Assembly: GCA_023423695.1 (NCBI GenBank)
Contig: JAFAFA010000099.1
Coordinates: 26,847 to 90,846 of the forward strand
Source: Pseudomonadota bacterium
GTDB taxonomy: Bacteria > Pseudomonadota > Alphaproteobacteria > Azospirillales > Azospirillaceae
DNA length: 64,000 bases
Direction: 5' to 3'
Shown here one piece after another: positions 18,046 through 25,820 of the stretch. The translations under genes and the position numbers were made by a program. A model generated the notes under the pieces. It worked only from the letters and a program-made list of their open reading frames with translations, did no database searches and was not told the DNA's origin. How positions within the stretch are numbered: position 1 is the first letter of the stretch; every line of letters begins with the position of its first letter.

Positions 18046-20700
18046 TCAGCCCATGACGAACCAGCCTGCTGAAACCTGATCCGCCCGGATCCCCGCCAAC
18101 TGGACGCTGTCGGACGGGCTGAACCGCACCAGCGCGTCGGCGCCGAGGCTGTCCACTGTCCATGTCTGCCCGGCCCCGATCTGCAGGCGGTCGCCGCCGG
18201 CCGCGTCGAAGTCGGTGATGACATCAGCGCCGCTGAGCGACCCGAACGCGAAGAGGTCGGCCCCAGCCCCGCCGGTCAGCGCGTCGGCCCCGATCCCGCC
18301 GACCAGCACGTCGCTGCCGTCGCCGCCGACCAGCCAATCGTTGCCCGCACCTCCGGACAGGTAGTCGTCGCCGGCCCCACCGCTCAGGGTGTCGGCGAAG
18401 CGGCCGCCGACCAGCAGGTCGGTGCCGCCGTCCCCGGTCAGGGCGGCGCCCATCGCGGCGGCTGGGTCGGCTACCTGGGCGCGGAATGCGGCGCCCGATG
18501 TCTGCCCCTGAGCGTCGGTCAGGGTGACAGTGCCGGCGAAGGTGCCGCCGGAGTAGAGGTGGTTCAACGACAGACTTCCGGCACCACCCGTCACCGCCCG
18601 TGTGGTGATCTGCCCGTCGCCCCAGGCCACTGCGACCGAGACGGCGGCGGCATGGGCTGCCCCGCCGGCCAAACCACCGACAGTCAAATCGACGGTGTTC
18701 GGGTTGCCGGCCAGCGTGTCCTTCGGCAGCTGGTCGAGGTCGATGGCCAAAACCTCCCGGACGGTGTTGTGGTCGGTGCTGCCGACCGACGCCTTCGTAC
18801 CGAGGTAGACGGAGCCGGACGTGGTCATGGTGAGCACGTCGTATCCGACCCCCAGGTCCGACCCGTCGGCGGCGGTGAGGCGGCGGACGGCACCGGTGTC
18901 GAGGTTCTTGACGAAGAAGTCGGCCACGCCGTTGGTGTCGTTGGTGGCAAGGTTGCTGGCACTGCTGGAGAACACCACCGAGTGCCCGTCGGCGCTGAAC
19001 TTCAGCCCGTTGCTGCCGGCATTGGCGGCGGTGCCGTCCGCAGCCGCGCTGACCAGCTGGATCGAGCCGGTGTCGGTATCGAGGATCCGGACGCTGGTCA
19101 CGCCAGCCGCCGTCTGGTTGAACAGCACGAAGCGTCCATCCGCTGACACGTCGACCGGCTCGCCGCCCGGAAACAGCGTTTCGCTTCCGCTCTGAAGGTC
19201 ATGCACGACGAGCGAATAGCCGGCCTGGCCCGACTGGGAGAACACCACGGTACTTCCATCGGCGGACAGCATGGGGTAGCCGGTAACCGACCTACTTTCC
19301 CCAAGGTTTTGCTGTGTCGCGGTGCCCGCGTCGTAATGGACATTCGGGGAGTTCCAACCGACCTCGCGGAAACCCGGCATCCTCTTGAAGACGACGGCAT
19401 CGCCGTTCCCGGACAGGTCGATGCCCGCGACACGGTGTCCCCCTCCGAAGGGCTCGGTGATCACGGTCCTTTCACCGGTCGCGAGGCGGTAGAGCCTGGC
19501 ATCGCCTGTGCCGCCCATACCGAAATAGCCGCCATGTGCGACATTGCTGTAGGCGACGGTCGATCCGTCGGCGGATATAGCAAGCGCCATGACCGCGTCC
19601 GTACGACCGTCGCCTACCGTATCGATCTTCGACACCGTGCCGGTCTGCAGATCCTTCACATACACGTCGACGGTGTAGCTCGGATTGCTTTGGGTTGGGG
19701 CTTGGCCCAGCGTCGAAATGCCGTAGGTCAGGAAACGCCCTTCGGCCGATATGGCGGCGACGCTGACCGCCTGGTCGGCGGTTCCGCCGTCAGTGTTCTT
19801 GACGATGCGCGATACTGCCGCCGCGTCGAAGCCGGCCGGTCCCCAGGACAGCAGCGGCGCGGATGGGCCAATAGGATTCGGGCCGGAGGTTCCGCCGGAG
19901 AGCAGCACGTTCTCACGCATCAGCGACGCCTTGGTGACGCCCACCAGCTGCACGCCGGTGTTGCCGCTGAACACGAAATTCAGCCCGTCGGCATTCTCGG
20001 TCGCGGACGCCACCAGCGCCTCATAGCTCAGGCTGCTCCAGCTCCGCAGGTCCAGCACGTCGCCGCCGGCACCGGCCTGGAAGTCGCCGATGGCGTCCCA
20101 GCCGTCGTCGGGATCGATGACGAAGCGGTCGGACCCGGCGCCGCCGACCATCCAGTCGTTGCCGCCGCCGCCGATGATGACGTCGCTGTCGGCTGTGCCG
20201 CTCAGCAGGTCACGCGCGGCGGTGCCGGTGATGGTGTTGGAAGCGGTGGGCGGGCCAGACGGGTCGCCGCCGGCCAGCCGGAAATTGGCGGCGGTCAGAC
20301 TGGCAGGGGCCACCCCTTGCAGGCGTATGCTGGCGGTGTCGCTGAAGGTGATGACGGTGTCGCTGCCCTCGGCGGCCGCTCTCGACAGTACGTCCTGGAG
20401 GCCGGCGATGCCGGTGTAGGCGGTCAGGTTCAGCACGTCGCCACCGGCGCCAGTCTGGAAGTCGGCGATGTAGTCCCAGCCACCGCCGGGGGCCAGGACG
20501 AAATGGTCGCTTCCCGCTCCGCCCTGTATCCAGTCGTTGCCCCCGCCGCCGGCGAGCGTGTCGTTCCCGTCGCCGCCCATCAGCAGATCGCGACCGCTGT
20601 TTCCGGTCAACAGATCATCGCCAGCTCCGCCGCCGATGGTGTTGTCCTCCGCATTGCCCGTTAAGGTGTCGTTCCCAGCTGTGCCCCAGATTGTCGCCAT
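18046..20700 (-). CDS. RTX repeat exoprotein with a TolB-like beta-propeller core
   Basis: This 884-aa protein is probably secreted by a type I system and folds on binding Ca2+. Residues 1-75 and about 165-215 contain GGxGxDxLxx nonapeptides (MATIWGTAGNDTLTGNAEDN; GGDGNDTLAGGGGNDWIQGG). A middle region (about 300-640) has repeated SADGSTVxxS units typical of WD40/PD40 beta-propellers. Near 690-760 there is a PKD/Cadherin-like segment (VAWGDGQITTRAV, SGGTFAGTVTLTDAQGQTSG). A second RTX block lies at about 770-830 and an RTX-type C-terminal tail follows. There is no N-terminal signal peptide, as expected for a type I substrate. No exporter genes are in the window. The role (enzyme, adhesin or other) is unclear. 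Confidence 0.85.
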   Translation of the reverse strand: MATIWGTAGNDTLTGNAEDNTIGGGAGDDLLTGNSGRDLLMGGDGNDTLAGGGGNDWIQGGAGSDHFVLAPGGGWDYIADFQTGAGGDVLNLTAYTGIAGLQDVLSRAAAEGSDTVITFSDTASIRLQGVAPASLTAANFRLAGGDPSGPPTASNTITGTAARDLLSGTADSDVIIGGGGNDWMVGGAGSDRFVIDPDDGWDAIGDFQAGAGGDVLDLRSWSSLSYEALVASATENADGLNFVFSGNTGVQLVGVTKASLMRENVLLSGGTSGPNPIGPSAPLLSWGPAGFDAAAVSRIVKNTDGGTADQAVSVAAISAEGRFLTYGISTLGQAPTQSNPSYTVDVYVKDLQTGTVSKIDTVGDGRTDAVMALAISADGSTVAYSNVAHGGYFGMGGTGDARLYRLATGERTVITEPFGGGHRVAGIDLSGNGDAVVFKRMPGFREVGWNSPNVHYDAGTATQQNLGESRSVTGYPMLSADGSTVVFSQSGQAGYSLVVHDLQSGSETLFPGGEPVDVSADGRFVLFNQTAAGVTSVRILDTDTGSIQLVSAAADGTAANAGSNGLKFSADGHSVVFSSSASNLATNDTNGVADFFVKNLDTGAVRRLTAADGSDLGVGYDVLTMTTSGSVYLGTKASVGSTDHNTVREVLAIDLDQLPKDTLAGNPNTVDLTVGGLAGGAAHAAAVSVAVAWGDGQITTRAVTGGAGSLSLNHLYSGGTFAGTVTLTDAQGQTSGAAFRAQVADPAAAMGAALTGDGGTDLLVGGRFADTLSGGAGDDYLSGGAGNDWLVGGDGSDVLVGGIGADALTGGAGADLFAFGSLSGADVITDFDAAGGDRLQIGAGQTWTVDSLGADALVRFSPSDSVQLAGIRADQVSAGWFVMG

Positions 20701-21039
20701 GCGTGCGCTCCGTCAGCTTATTATTGCAGAAGCGCGCATATCTTCGCCGCAGGGTCGTTTTCAGCAATCTCCTCACTCAGGCATCATCCATCGTGGCCTG
20801 TACACACCGAACGTGACCTCATAAGGATGATGCGCAATCTTTGAGGGAGACCAGAACCGGATGCTGCCCCCTGCGGGGCCCGTCCCGCCAGCCATCGGGA
20901 GATGTTTCGCGCTGGTCCGGCCGAGTTCCCGTCGAACGGAGCGGCCGGAATGCCGGCGGTGATCCGAATTGTTTGCCCCCCTTTCGATGTACCGGATAGA
21001 CTCCACCCGCTTTGAAGGTTGCGAAAGGGAGGAGAAAAA
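20701..21039. other. Intergenic region upstream of the RTX gene
   Basis: These 339 bp separate the RTX gene start from a set of rightward small genes. I see only short random frames. The stretch from 20985 (GTACCGGATAGACTCCACCC) to 21036 ends in a good ribosome binding site (GGGAGGAG) and could be the leader of the next ORF. No promoter or terminator stands out. Confidence 0.35.
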
Positions 21040-21135
21040 GTGAAGGACACCCAGGCCGACGCGGTGCTGAACGAACTCGGCTTGGCTGAACCCGGCCAGG
21101 GTGACCGCTGCACTTCAACAGGCGCATAGTCTCTA
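21040..21135 (+). CDS. Possible 31-aa peptide or gene remnant
   Basis: A GTG at 21040 is preceded by GGGAGGAG with 5-6 nt spacing, an unusually good start signal. It encodes VKDTQADAVLNELGLAEPGQ then GDRCTSTAHSL before TAG 21135. It lies 15 bp upstream of the next gene and could be translated with it, either as a leader peptide or as the start of a gene cut short. No family is recognised. Confidence 0.3.
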
Positions 21136-21150
21136 GGAAAGGAGCCGACC

Positions 21151-21663
21151 ATGAGCGTCTGTGAGCTGCAACCGTTGAACCTCTTCCGAGGTTCATTGAC
21201 CGCCGCCCGTAGGTCTTTGCTAAAGCGCTTGACCGAAGCCGGCGGCTCTCTGGCCGGGGCAGCTCTGTCCCCCCGTGAACGGTCCACCGCGTTCTGCATG
21301 ACCGACGCGGCGGCGATGCTGATCCAATGGAATCCACCGGCGAATGGGGGGTGCGACAGAAATCTGGTCGAATGGACTTTGTCCATTACTGACGTGGGCC
21401 GCATCGCCATACGAGACATACCCCAGGATCTCGACAGCAGGCACGTCGCAGCATTGCGCCATCTTGATCGGCGGGCTTGGCGCAACTGGAAGGATGCTCC
21501 TGCGCCAGCTGACACGCAGGCGTACGAGGACTTGGTGGTCCTCAAGCTGGTCAAGGCCGACGCGGCAGGAGTGCTTTGCCGCCTGACAGCGCATGGTGCC
21601 GCGGCGGTAGAGGGATTTAAGCTTCTGGGCGACCAATCAATTGAGGAATGGCGAGGTGTTTGA
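21151..21663 (+). CDS. Hypothetical protein, 170 aa
   Basis: ATG 21151 follows AAAGGAG with 7-nt spacing. The protein is soluble and mixed alpha/beta with no signal peptide. It has a stretch MTDAAAMLIQWNPPANGGCD in the middle and ends GFKLLGDQSIEEWRGV. I recognise no domain. It shares orientation and close spacing (21 bp) with the next small gene, so the two may be co-transcribed. This block has a lower G+C content than the plasmid core, suggesting transfer. Confidence 0.6.
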   Translation: MSVCELQPLNLFRGSLTAARRSLLKRLTEAGGSLAGAALSPRERSTAFCMTDAAAMLIQWNPPANGGCDRNLVEWTLSITDVGRIAIRDIPQDLDSRHVAALRHLDRRAWRNWKDAPAPADTQAYEDLVVLKLVKADAAGVLCRLTAHGAAAVEGFKLLGDQSIEEWRGV

Positions 21664-21684
21664 AGTAAGGAGGGGACAGCGAAA

Positions 21685-21993
21685 GTGCTGAGCGAGACTG
21701 AGCCTGTTACCATTGAGGTCATTGCTGTGCACAAAGCACCAGCCGGTGGAAAATTGTTGGCGCTTGTTGATGTGTCTATCACAATCCATGGGATCGAGTT
21801 TAAGGTCCGCGGTCTCCGTGTGTCGAGAGAGGTCATGAACGGCCAGCATGCTACTTCTGTTACCGCTCCTCTTCACCGGGATAATGGAGGGCAGTGGAAG
21901 TCATCCATCACTTTTCCAGAAGAACTCCACGAACCTCTGTCTGACATCGTGTTGAACGTTTGCATCGAATACGGTATTTGCCGGATGGCGTGA
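21685..21993 (+). CDS. Hypothetical protein, 102 aa, possible SpoVG-like fold
   Basis: The start is GTG 21685 with AAGGAGGGG about 10 nt upstream. The pattern of an N-terminal strand (IEVIAVHKAPAGGKLLALVD), a second strand with IHGIEFKVRGLRV, a loop, then WKSSITFPEELHEPLSDIVL resembles the layout of SpoVG-type nucleic-acid-binding proteins found in mobile elements. The resemblance is architectural only and the residues are not diagnostic. It overlaps nothing and precedes repeat module copy B. Confidence 0.5.
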   Translation: MLSETEPVTIEVIAVHKAPAGGKLLALVDVSITIHGIEFKVRGLRVSREVMNGQHATSVTAPLHRDNGGQWKSSITFPEELHEPLSDIVLNVCIEYGICRMA

Positions 21994-22102
21994 GGCGAAG
22001 CCGACGGCGCCGATCAGCTGCAGGATCGCCAGCAGCACGGCCGCCGCGGTGGTGGTGCTGGGCGAGCGCCCGGCGCCGCCCTCCGCCAGCAGGCCCTGCG
22101 CG

Positions 22103-22352
22103 CCGACGGCGCCGATCAGAAAATATTTCGCGCATGGCGAGCATGCGCGCGGTAGACTCCTGTGGCAGACAAAGCGAGGCCTCATGAACCGCCGGTTCTC
22201 GCCCGTCCAAGATCCCGAAATGGCCGACTGGCGCCGCCCGGCAGATGCCGAGCCTCCGGAGGCTCTTGATCCGGCCGCCGCATTTGCATTGGGGCAGTGG
22301 GGCATGGCGAAGCGACTGGCCCAGCCTGGTCGACCGCCGCGCCGGCGCTGAG
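22103..22352 (+). repeat. Dispersed ~250-bp module, copy B
   Basis: This is the second copy of the module seen at 17253-17530, sharing the upstream block GACGGCGCCGATCAG, the near-palindromic GGCGAGCATGCGCGC and the conserved small ORF. A shortened third relative of the upstream part occurs at about 24709-24762. The constant upstream block followed by a start codon suggests a mobile promoter-plus-gene unit, but there are no terminal repeats that I can define. On the opposite strand the upstream part reads a hydrophobic stretch (AAAVLLAILQLIGAVGFASR), which may be a decayed membrane-protein end. Confidence 0.6.
22184..22351 (+). CDS. Conserved small protein of the repeat module, 55 aa
   Basis: The ORF encodes MNRRFSPVQDPEMADWRRPA, then DAEPPEALDPAAAFALGQWG and MAKRLAQPGRPPRRR before TGA 22351. 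Copy A at 17336 shares the first 38 or so residues, with many differences at third codon positions, which points to protein-level constraint. It is basic at the C-terminus and acidic/Pro-rich in the middle. No domain is recognised and there is no strong ribosome binding site (GCGAGGCCTC precedes it). Confidence 0.45.
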   Translation: MNRRFSPVQDPEMADWRRPADAEPPEALDPAAAFALGQWGMAKRLAQPGRPPRRR

Positions 22353-22531
22353 CTGACGCCTGCATCGCGGCCTTGCGGCGAATAGTCGGCGGCAAGAGGG
22401 CATTGCCGCCTGGAAAATACCGACAGCACCTCCACGAGCTTGGAGTGGGTCGCCCGGTGGGCGATAATGGGCCAGTGGGTCCGTCGCTGAGACGGTCTGC
22501 GCCCGACACCAGTAAAGGAAACCAGAAGGTG

Positions 22532-22783
22532 ATGTTGAACACGGACTTCGGGGAACCCCTCGACAAGCTCTGCCCGAAGTGCGGGAGTGCAAACCTCGTC
22601 CACAGCGTGGAGACGCAGCCAGTCCGTTTCCCCTATGGCCCCGGAGACGTGCTGATGGCGACCGTCGATGTGCAGGTCCCTGTCACCACGTGCGGCGCCT
22701 GCGGGGACGCCTGGACTGATGCCCGCGCAGAGAGCGTCCGGGAAGAAGCCGTCTTGCAGCGCCTTGCTGAGTTGAAGGCCTGA
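22532..22783 (+). CDS. Small zinc-finger protein, YgiT/MqsA N-domain-like
   Basis: This 83-aa protein has two CxxC pairs, CPKCG near residue 15 and CGACG near residue 57, the metal-binding pattern of YgiT-type zinc fingers found in antitoxins. The N-terminus is MLNTDFGEPLDKLCPKCG. There is no following helix-turn-helix, so it is not a full MqsA-type antitoxin. The ATG at 22532 is preferred; longer upstream reading is not protein-like. No toxin partner of the MqsR type is adjacent. Confidence 0.65.
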   Translation: MLNTDFGEPLDKLCPKCGSANLVHSVETQPVRFPYGPGDVLMATVDVQVPVTTCGACGDAWTDARAESVREEAVLQRLAELKA

Positions 22784-22866
22784 AAGGTCTGCCGCGGCTG
22801 AGGAGGTGCAGGAGTCGCGCCTCTCCGAGGTTGGATCGAACAGTGGAGCGTGAGGCTCCTCTGACG

Positions 22867-22907
22867 CTCCCGAAATGGGAGGTTTTCCTTGCTCCCGAAA
22901 TGGGAGG
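22867..22907. promoter_or_regulatory. Tandem palindromic operators of higBA
   Basis: The 16-mer CTCCCGAAATGGGAGG occurs twice, at 22867-22882 and 22892-22907, with a 25-bp period. Each is an inverted repeat (CTCCC/GGGAG) around GAAAT. The second copy ends 16 bp before the higB start. This arrangement fits cooperative autorepression by the HigA antitoxin. The sites are read directly; the binding protein is inferred from position. Confidence 0.75.
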
Positions 22908-22923
22908 GTGGTAGCTTCCAAGC

Positions 22924-23232
22924 ATGAGGATCATTGCATACAAGACGCTCCGGGAGCATTGGGAAAAGCCAGGCCGTGGCGACAGCCGGGATCCGCTGGT
23001 CCAATGGTTCGCGGTGGTCGAGGCCGCCGACTGGGCGGGGCCGGCGCAGCTGAAGGACCAATTCCGGAGTGCCAGCTTTGTCGGAGACCGGGTGGTCTTC
23101 AACATCGCCGGCAACAAGTACCGGCTGGTGACCGCCGTGAAGTATCGGTGGCGCATGGTCTACATCCGGTTCGTCGGCACGCACGCCGAGTATGACGAGC
23201 TGACCCGCAGCGGCAGGCTGGAGAACATCTGA
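22924..23232 (+). CDS. higB: Type II toxin HigB, mRNA interferase of the RelE-like group
   Basis: HigB cleaves translated mRNA on the ribosome. This 102-aa protein begins MRIIAYKTLREHWEKPGRGD and carries the conserved FRSASFVGDRVVFNIAGNKY and YIRFVGTHAEYD blocks of the HigB_toxin family. It precedes the antitoxin, the reversed order typical of hig loci, and overlaps it by one base (TGATG). It is full length and undamaged, in contrast to other toxins in the region. Confidence 0.9.
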   Translation: MRIIAYKTLREHWEKPGRGDSRDPLVQWFAVVEAADWAGPAQLKDQFRSASFVGDRVVFNIAGNKYRLVTAVKYRWRMVYIRFVGTHAEYDELTRSGRLENI

Positions 23233-23606
23233 TGGACGTAACCCCGATCAAGACCGATGCTGATTTCCGCGCGGCGCTCGCCGAGATCGAGCGGCTGTGG
23301 GATGTCGAGCCCGACACGCCGGACGGCGACCGTCTCGACATCCTCATGACGCTGGTGGAAGCCTACGAGCGGCGCCAGCACCCCATGCCGCCGGCAGACC
23401 CGATCGCGGCGATCGAATTCATGATGGAGCAGCGCGGGATGACGCGCGCCGACCTGGAGCCGATCATCGGATCGAGCGGCAGAGTGTCGGAGATCCTGAA
23501 CCGGCGCCGGGCCCTGTCGGTCTCGATGATCCGGCGGCTGTCCGAAGCGCTCCAGATTCCTCCGGAAATCCTAATCCGGCCCTACGACCTTCAACGGGCT
23601 GCCTGA
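23232..23606 (+). CDS. higA: Type II antitoxin HigA, XRE family
   Basis: The 124-aa antitoxin has an N-terminal toxin-neutralising part (TDADFRAALAEIERLWDVEP) and a C-terminal XRE helix-turn-helix (MTRADLEPIIGSSGRVSEIL then NRRRALSVSMIRRLSEAL). The start at 23232 shares an A with the higB stop, so translation is coupled. It is expected to bind the two CTCCC-N5-GGGAG operators upstream and repress the operon together with HigB. Confidence 0.9.
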   Translation: MDVTPIKTDADFRAALAEIERLWDVEPDTPDGDRLDILMTLVEAYERRQHPMPPADPIAAIEFMMEQRGMTRADLEPIIGSSGRVSEILNRRRALSVSMIRRLSEALQIPPEILIRPYDLQRAA

Positions 23607-23630
23607 TCCGACCAGAATGGGAGGCGCGAC

Positions 23631-23855
23631 ATGGGGCACGAGACGAGAGCTGATCACGACTTCCGACCTCCGCGTTTGACGCCGGCCTATGCCACGGAGG
23701 CGGTTCGCCATTGGCTTACCGGCAGCATCCGCTTCAGCGCCCTGGTCATGGCCTTGCGCCATCAACCGGCGCGCATCTGCGGCAAGGATGCATTCCAATT
23801 TATCGACCGCGACGCAGCTGATGCGTATTTCGCTGGTCCGACCGAATTCAAATAG
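23631..23855 (+). CDS. Hypothetical protein, 74 aa
   Basis: ATG 23631 follows GGGAGG with suitable spacing. The sequence LTPAYATEAVRHWLTGSIRF is followed by SALVMALRHQPARICGKDAF and an acidic, aromatic C-terminus. No family is recognised. It lies 24 bp after higA in the same direction and could be co-transcribed with the toxin-antitoxin genes. Confidence 0.45.
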   Translation: MGHETRADHDFRPPRLTPAYATEAVRHWLTGSIRFSALVMALRHQPARICGKDAFQFIDRDAADAYFAGPTEFK

Positions 23856-23866
23856 GGAGCCATGCG

Positions 23867-24175
23867 ATGTCCGAAATTCTTGAACTGGTCAAGCGCCGCG
23901 TCGAGATCAACAATGCCTTCGCCGCCGATCAACTCACCGTCGATGAGGCGCTGGCCCAGTTCCGCGCGACCAATCTCGACGAGGACAGCATCGCAAAGTG
24001 ACTCGTTGAGGCGACCGCAGCCCGCCCGGTCGTCACCGCAAGGCCTCGCTCCGCACATGAGGCGTTGCGCATCCACGCCCTGGCAATCGCGCATTGCAAA
24101 AAGTACGGCGGCACTTGGATCCTAGACGAGGCGCTGCGGGTCAGCACCCCCTTCCTGAGCGAGTCCGCGGACTGA
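23867..24175 (+). pseudogene. Small gene interrupted by an in-frame TGA
   Basis: From ATG 23867 the frame encodes MSEILELVKRRVEINNAFAA, then DQLTVDEALAQFRATNLDED, and meets TGA at 23999. The same frame continues without interruption for 57 more codons with convincing protein sequence (HEALRIHALAIAHCKKYGGT, then WILDEALRVSTPFLSESAD) to TGA 24175. A single nonsense change in a ~102-codon gene is the simplest reading. Alternatively the first 44 codons are a complete small protein. No family is recognised. Confidence 0.45.
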
Positions 24176-24273
24176 TAGATCAGCACCCGCCAAGCTGTCT
24201 GCCGCCTTCCGCATGGACCACGCGATCAGCGGCGTGCAATTGGCTGCAACGTCTACTTAAGGAGGTAATTGAC

Positions 24274-24672
24274 GTGCGCAAGATGTTTATAGGGGCAGCA
24301 CTGAGTATCTTAATAGGTGTGACTACCAATGTAACCGCGAGCGCTAGCTCAGACGGAATGAACGATATAAGTCAAAATGAATTGTGCCGTGATGGGTATG
24401 AAACGCGAACCGATAGAACTAGCAGCATCTTCTTATTGACGGCGCTTCCTTGCGGGGACGGCTCACCCACCAGAACATCCATAAAAGTAACCGTGCCACT
24501 GTGCGACGGAAAGCCAAAGTTACAAGAGCATAATATCAAAACAGGGCAGAATTATTTTCGCTTTCTCGCTGATCATGCGCGACAATCGTTCCGTCTCAAT
24601 AAAGCGGGATATGCCGCATATGCACGATATGCGAGAGAGGAGCCGGTTTACAGCGAATGTGCCTCTTCGTAA
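24274..24672 (+). CDS. Secreted hypothetical protein of low G+C content
   Basis: GTG 24274 follows AAGGAGGT with 7-nt spacing. The first ~25 residues form a signal peptide (MRKMFIGAALSILIGVTTNV then TASASS). The mature part has four cysteines spaced as in a small disulfide-bonded periplasmic protein (ELCRDGY, LPCGDGS, PLCDGK, SECASS). The gene is clearly richer in A/T than its neighbours, which points to recent acquisition. The function is unknown. Confidence 0.65.
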   Translation: MRKMFIGAALSILIGVTTNVTASASSDGMNDISQNELCRDGYETRTDRTSSIFLLTALPCGDGSPTRTSIKVTVPLCDGKPKLQEHNIKTGQNYFRFLADHARQSFRLNKAGYAAYARYAREEPVYSECASS

Positions 24673-24708
24673 CCGACGTTGCCTGTCCTGCGCCTGAACG
24701 AAATGCGC

Positions 24709-24762
24709 GGAGCCGATCAGCAGGAAAACTTCGCGCAGGCGAGCATACGCGACATAGCTTCA
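24709..24762 (+). repeat. Partial copy C of the dispersed module
   Basis: The sequence GAGCCGATCAGCAGGAAAAC then TTCGCGCAGGCGAGCATACG parallels the first ~50 bp of copies A (17258 on) and B (22109 on). The small ORF part is absent. It lies between the secreted protein gene and the ankyrin gene. Confidence 0.45.
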
Positions 24763-24796
24763 GCGCGAGAAGCGCGGTCGAAAATTGGAGGCCCGA

Positions 24797-25576
24797 GTGA
24801 CTATCTCGGCGGTCTTCCGGTTAATGCTGACGGTTGCCTTCGCTGCCGGATGTGCAATGATTCAGGAGAGCAACGCCATGGGCGCCACCGCCCGCAGACT
24901 GGACACCAGCCGGTATTTCGACGATCCGAAGCTGGCGACCCTGGCCGATGACGTGCAGGAAGGCCGCGTGTCGAAGGTGGTCGATGCTCTGCGTAATGGC
25001 GTCGATCCCAACGGCCTCGGCCGCGACGGCTTCCGTCCGATCTTCTTCATCTTTCCTGCTTCGACGAACGACACGGCCAAGGCGCTGCTGTCTGCCGGGG
25101 CCGACGTGAATGTGAAGACGGCGGGGGGCGAGCCGCCGCTGACGTTTGCGGTGCGGCTGGAGGACCCTGCCTTCACCCGCGTCCTGCTGGCCGGGCGTGC
25201 CGATCCCAACGCGCGGGGAGCCAACAACCAGCCGGTGATCCACGAGGCGGTGCGGTCCGACCAACCGGAGCATCTGCGGCTGCTGGCCCGCGCCGGCGCC
25301 GATCTCAATGTGGTGTGGGCCAATTCGACACCACTTCTCGCGGCGGTGGAGAGCATGAGCTGGGCGAGCGCCACGGCGCTGCTCGACCTCGGAGCCGACA
25401 CCGACTGGCGCAGCCCAGGTGGTCTCACCCAGTTCACCGCGGGGGAGTCTTTCTGCTATTTCTTTACTAGGCAGCGCCCGCTGCGCATTCCACCGGCCCA
25501 TCGTCTGGCGGTGACCGGCTTGTTCGCCGCATTCGCCAAGCGCGGAGTGAAATTGGAGTGCCAGGCGGCACAATGA
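24797..25576 (+). CDS. Ankyrin-repeat lipoprotein
   Basis: GTG 24797 has GGAGG 5 nt upstream. The N-terminus is a lipoprotein signal ending in the lipobox FAAGC (Cys ~17), so the protein should be anchored in an outer or inner membrane leaflet on the periplasmic side. The rest (about 60-190) is four to five ankyrin repeats, for example TAKALLSAGADVNVKTAGGE and LRLLARAGADLNVVWANSTP. Periplasmic ankyrin lipoproteins often act as immunity proteins next to type VI lipase effectors, but no effector gene is in the window. The C-terminus (EWxx-free, KRGVKLECQAAQ) is complete. Confidence 0.8.
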   Translation: MTISAVFRLMLTVAFAAGCAMIQESNAMGATARRLDTSRYFDDPKLATLADDVQEGRVSKVVDALRNGVDPNGLGRDGFRPIFFIFPASTNDTAKALLSAGADVNVKTAGGEPPLTFAVRLEDPAFTRVLLAGRADPNARGANNQPVIHEAVRSDQPEHLRLLARAGADLNVVWANSTPLLAAVESMSWASATALLDLGADTDWRSPGGLTQFTAGESFCYFFTRQRPLRIPPAHRLAVTGLFAAFAKRGVKLECQAAQ

Positions 25577-25597
25577 CATTCGAATCAACGCTGCTTT

Positions 25598-25774
25598 GTG
25601 CGATTGACCGAGACGCTCGGTGCCGGAGAAATCCTCGTCGATTTCATCGGAGCGGACGGCGAACTTCTATTCCACGATCACGGCTGCATATGGCAGTCCA
25701 TGCGGGCTTCTGGCAAGACCGTGTCGATGGTCATTCTGGCGTCGTGGAAACAGTGCGACTGTCGTGGGATGTAG
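25598..25774 (+). CDS. Possible small protein, 58 aa
   Basis: From GTG 25598 the frame gives RLTETLGAGEILVDFIGADG then ELLFHDHGCIWQSMRASGKT and ends CDCRGM at TAG 25774. The composition is protein-like, with alternating hydrophobic residues, but there is no good ribosome binding site and the frame is open upstream to 25577. It may be the remainder of a longer gene. Confidence 0.3.
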   Translation: MRLTETLGAGEILVDFIGADGELLFHDHGCIWQSMRASGKTVSMVILASWKQCDCRGM

Positions 25775-25820
25775 TTGGTGAGCGCCGCTCGCCAATGTCC
25801 TCATCAATGGAGTGGTTACG

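Noticed and set aside
18250..18420. Tandem DNA repeats in the RTX gene
   Set aside because: They follow from the nonapeptide repeats of the protein, not from a separate DNA element.
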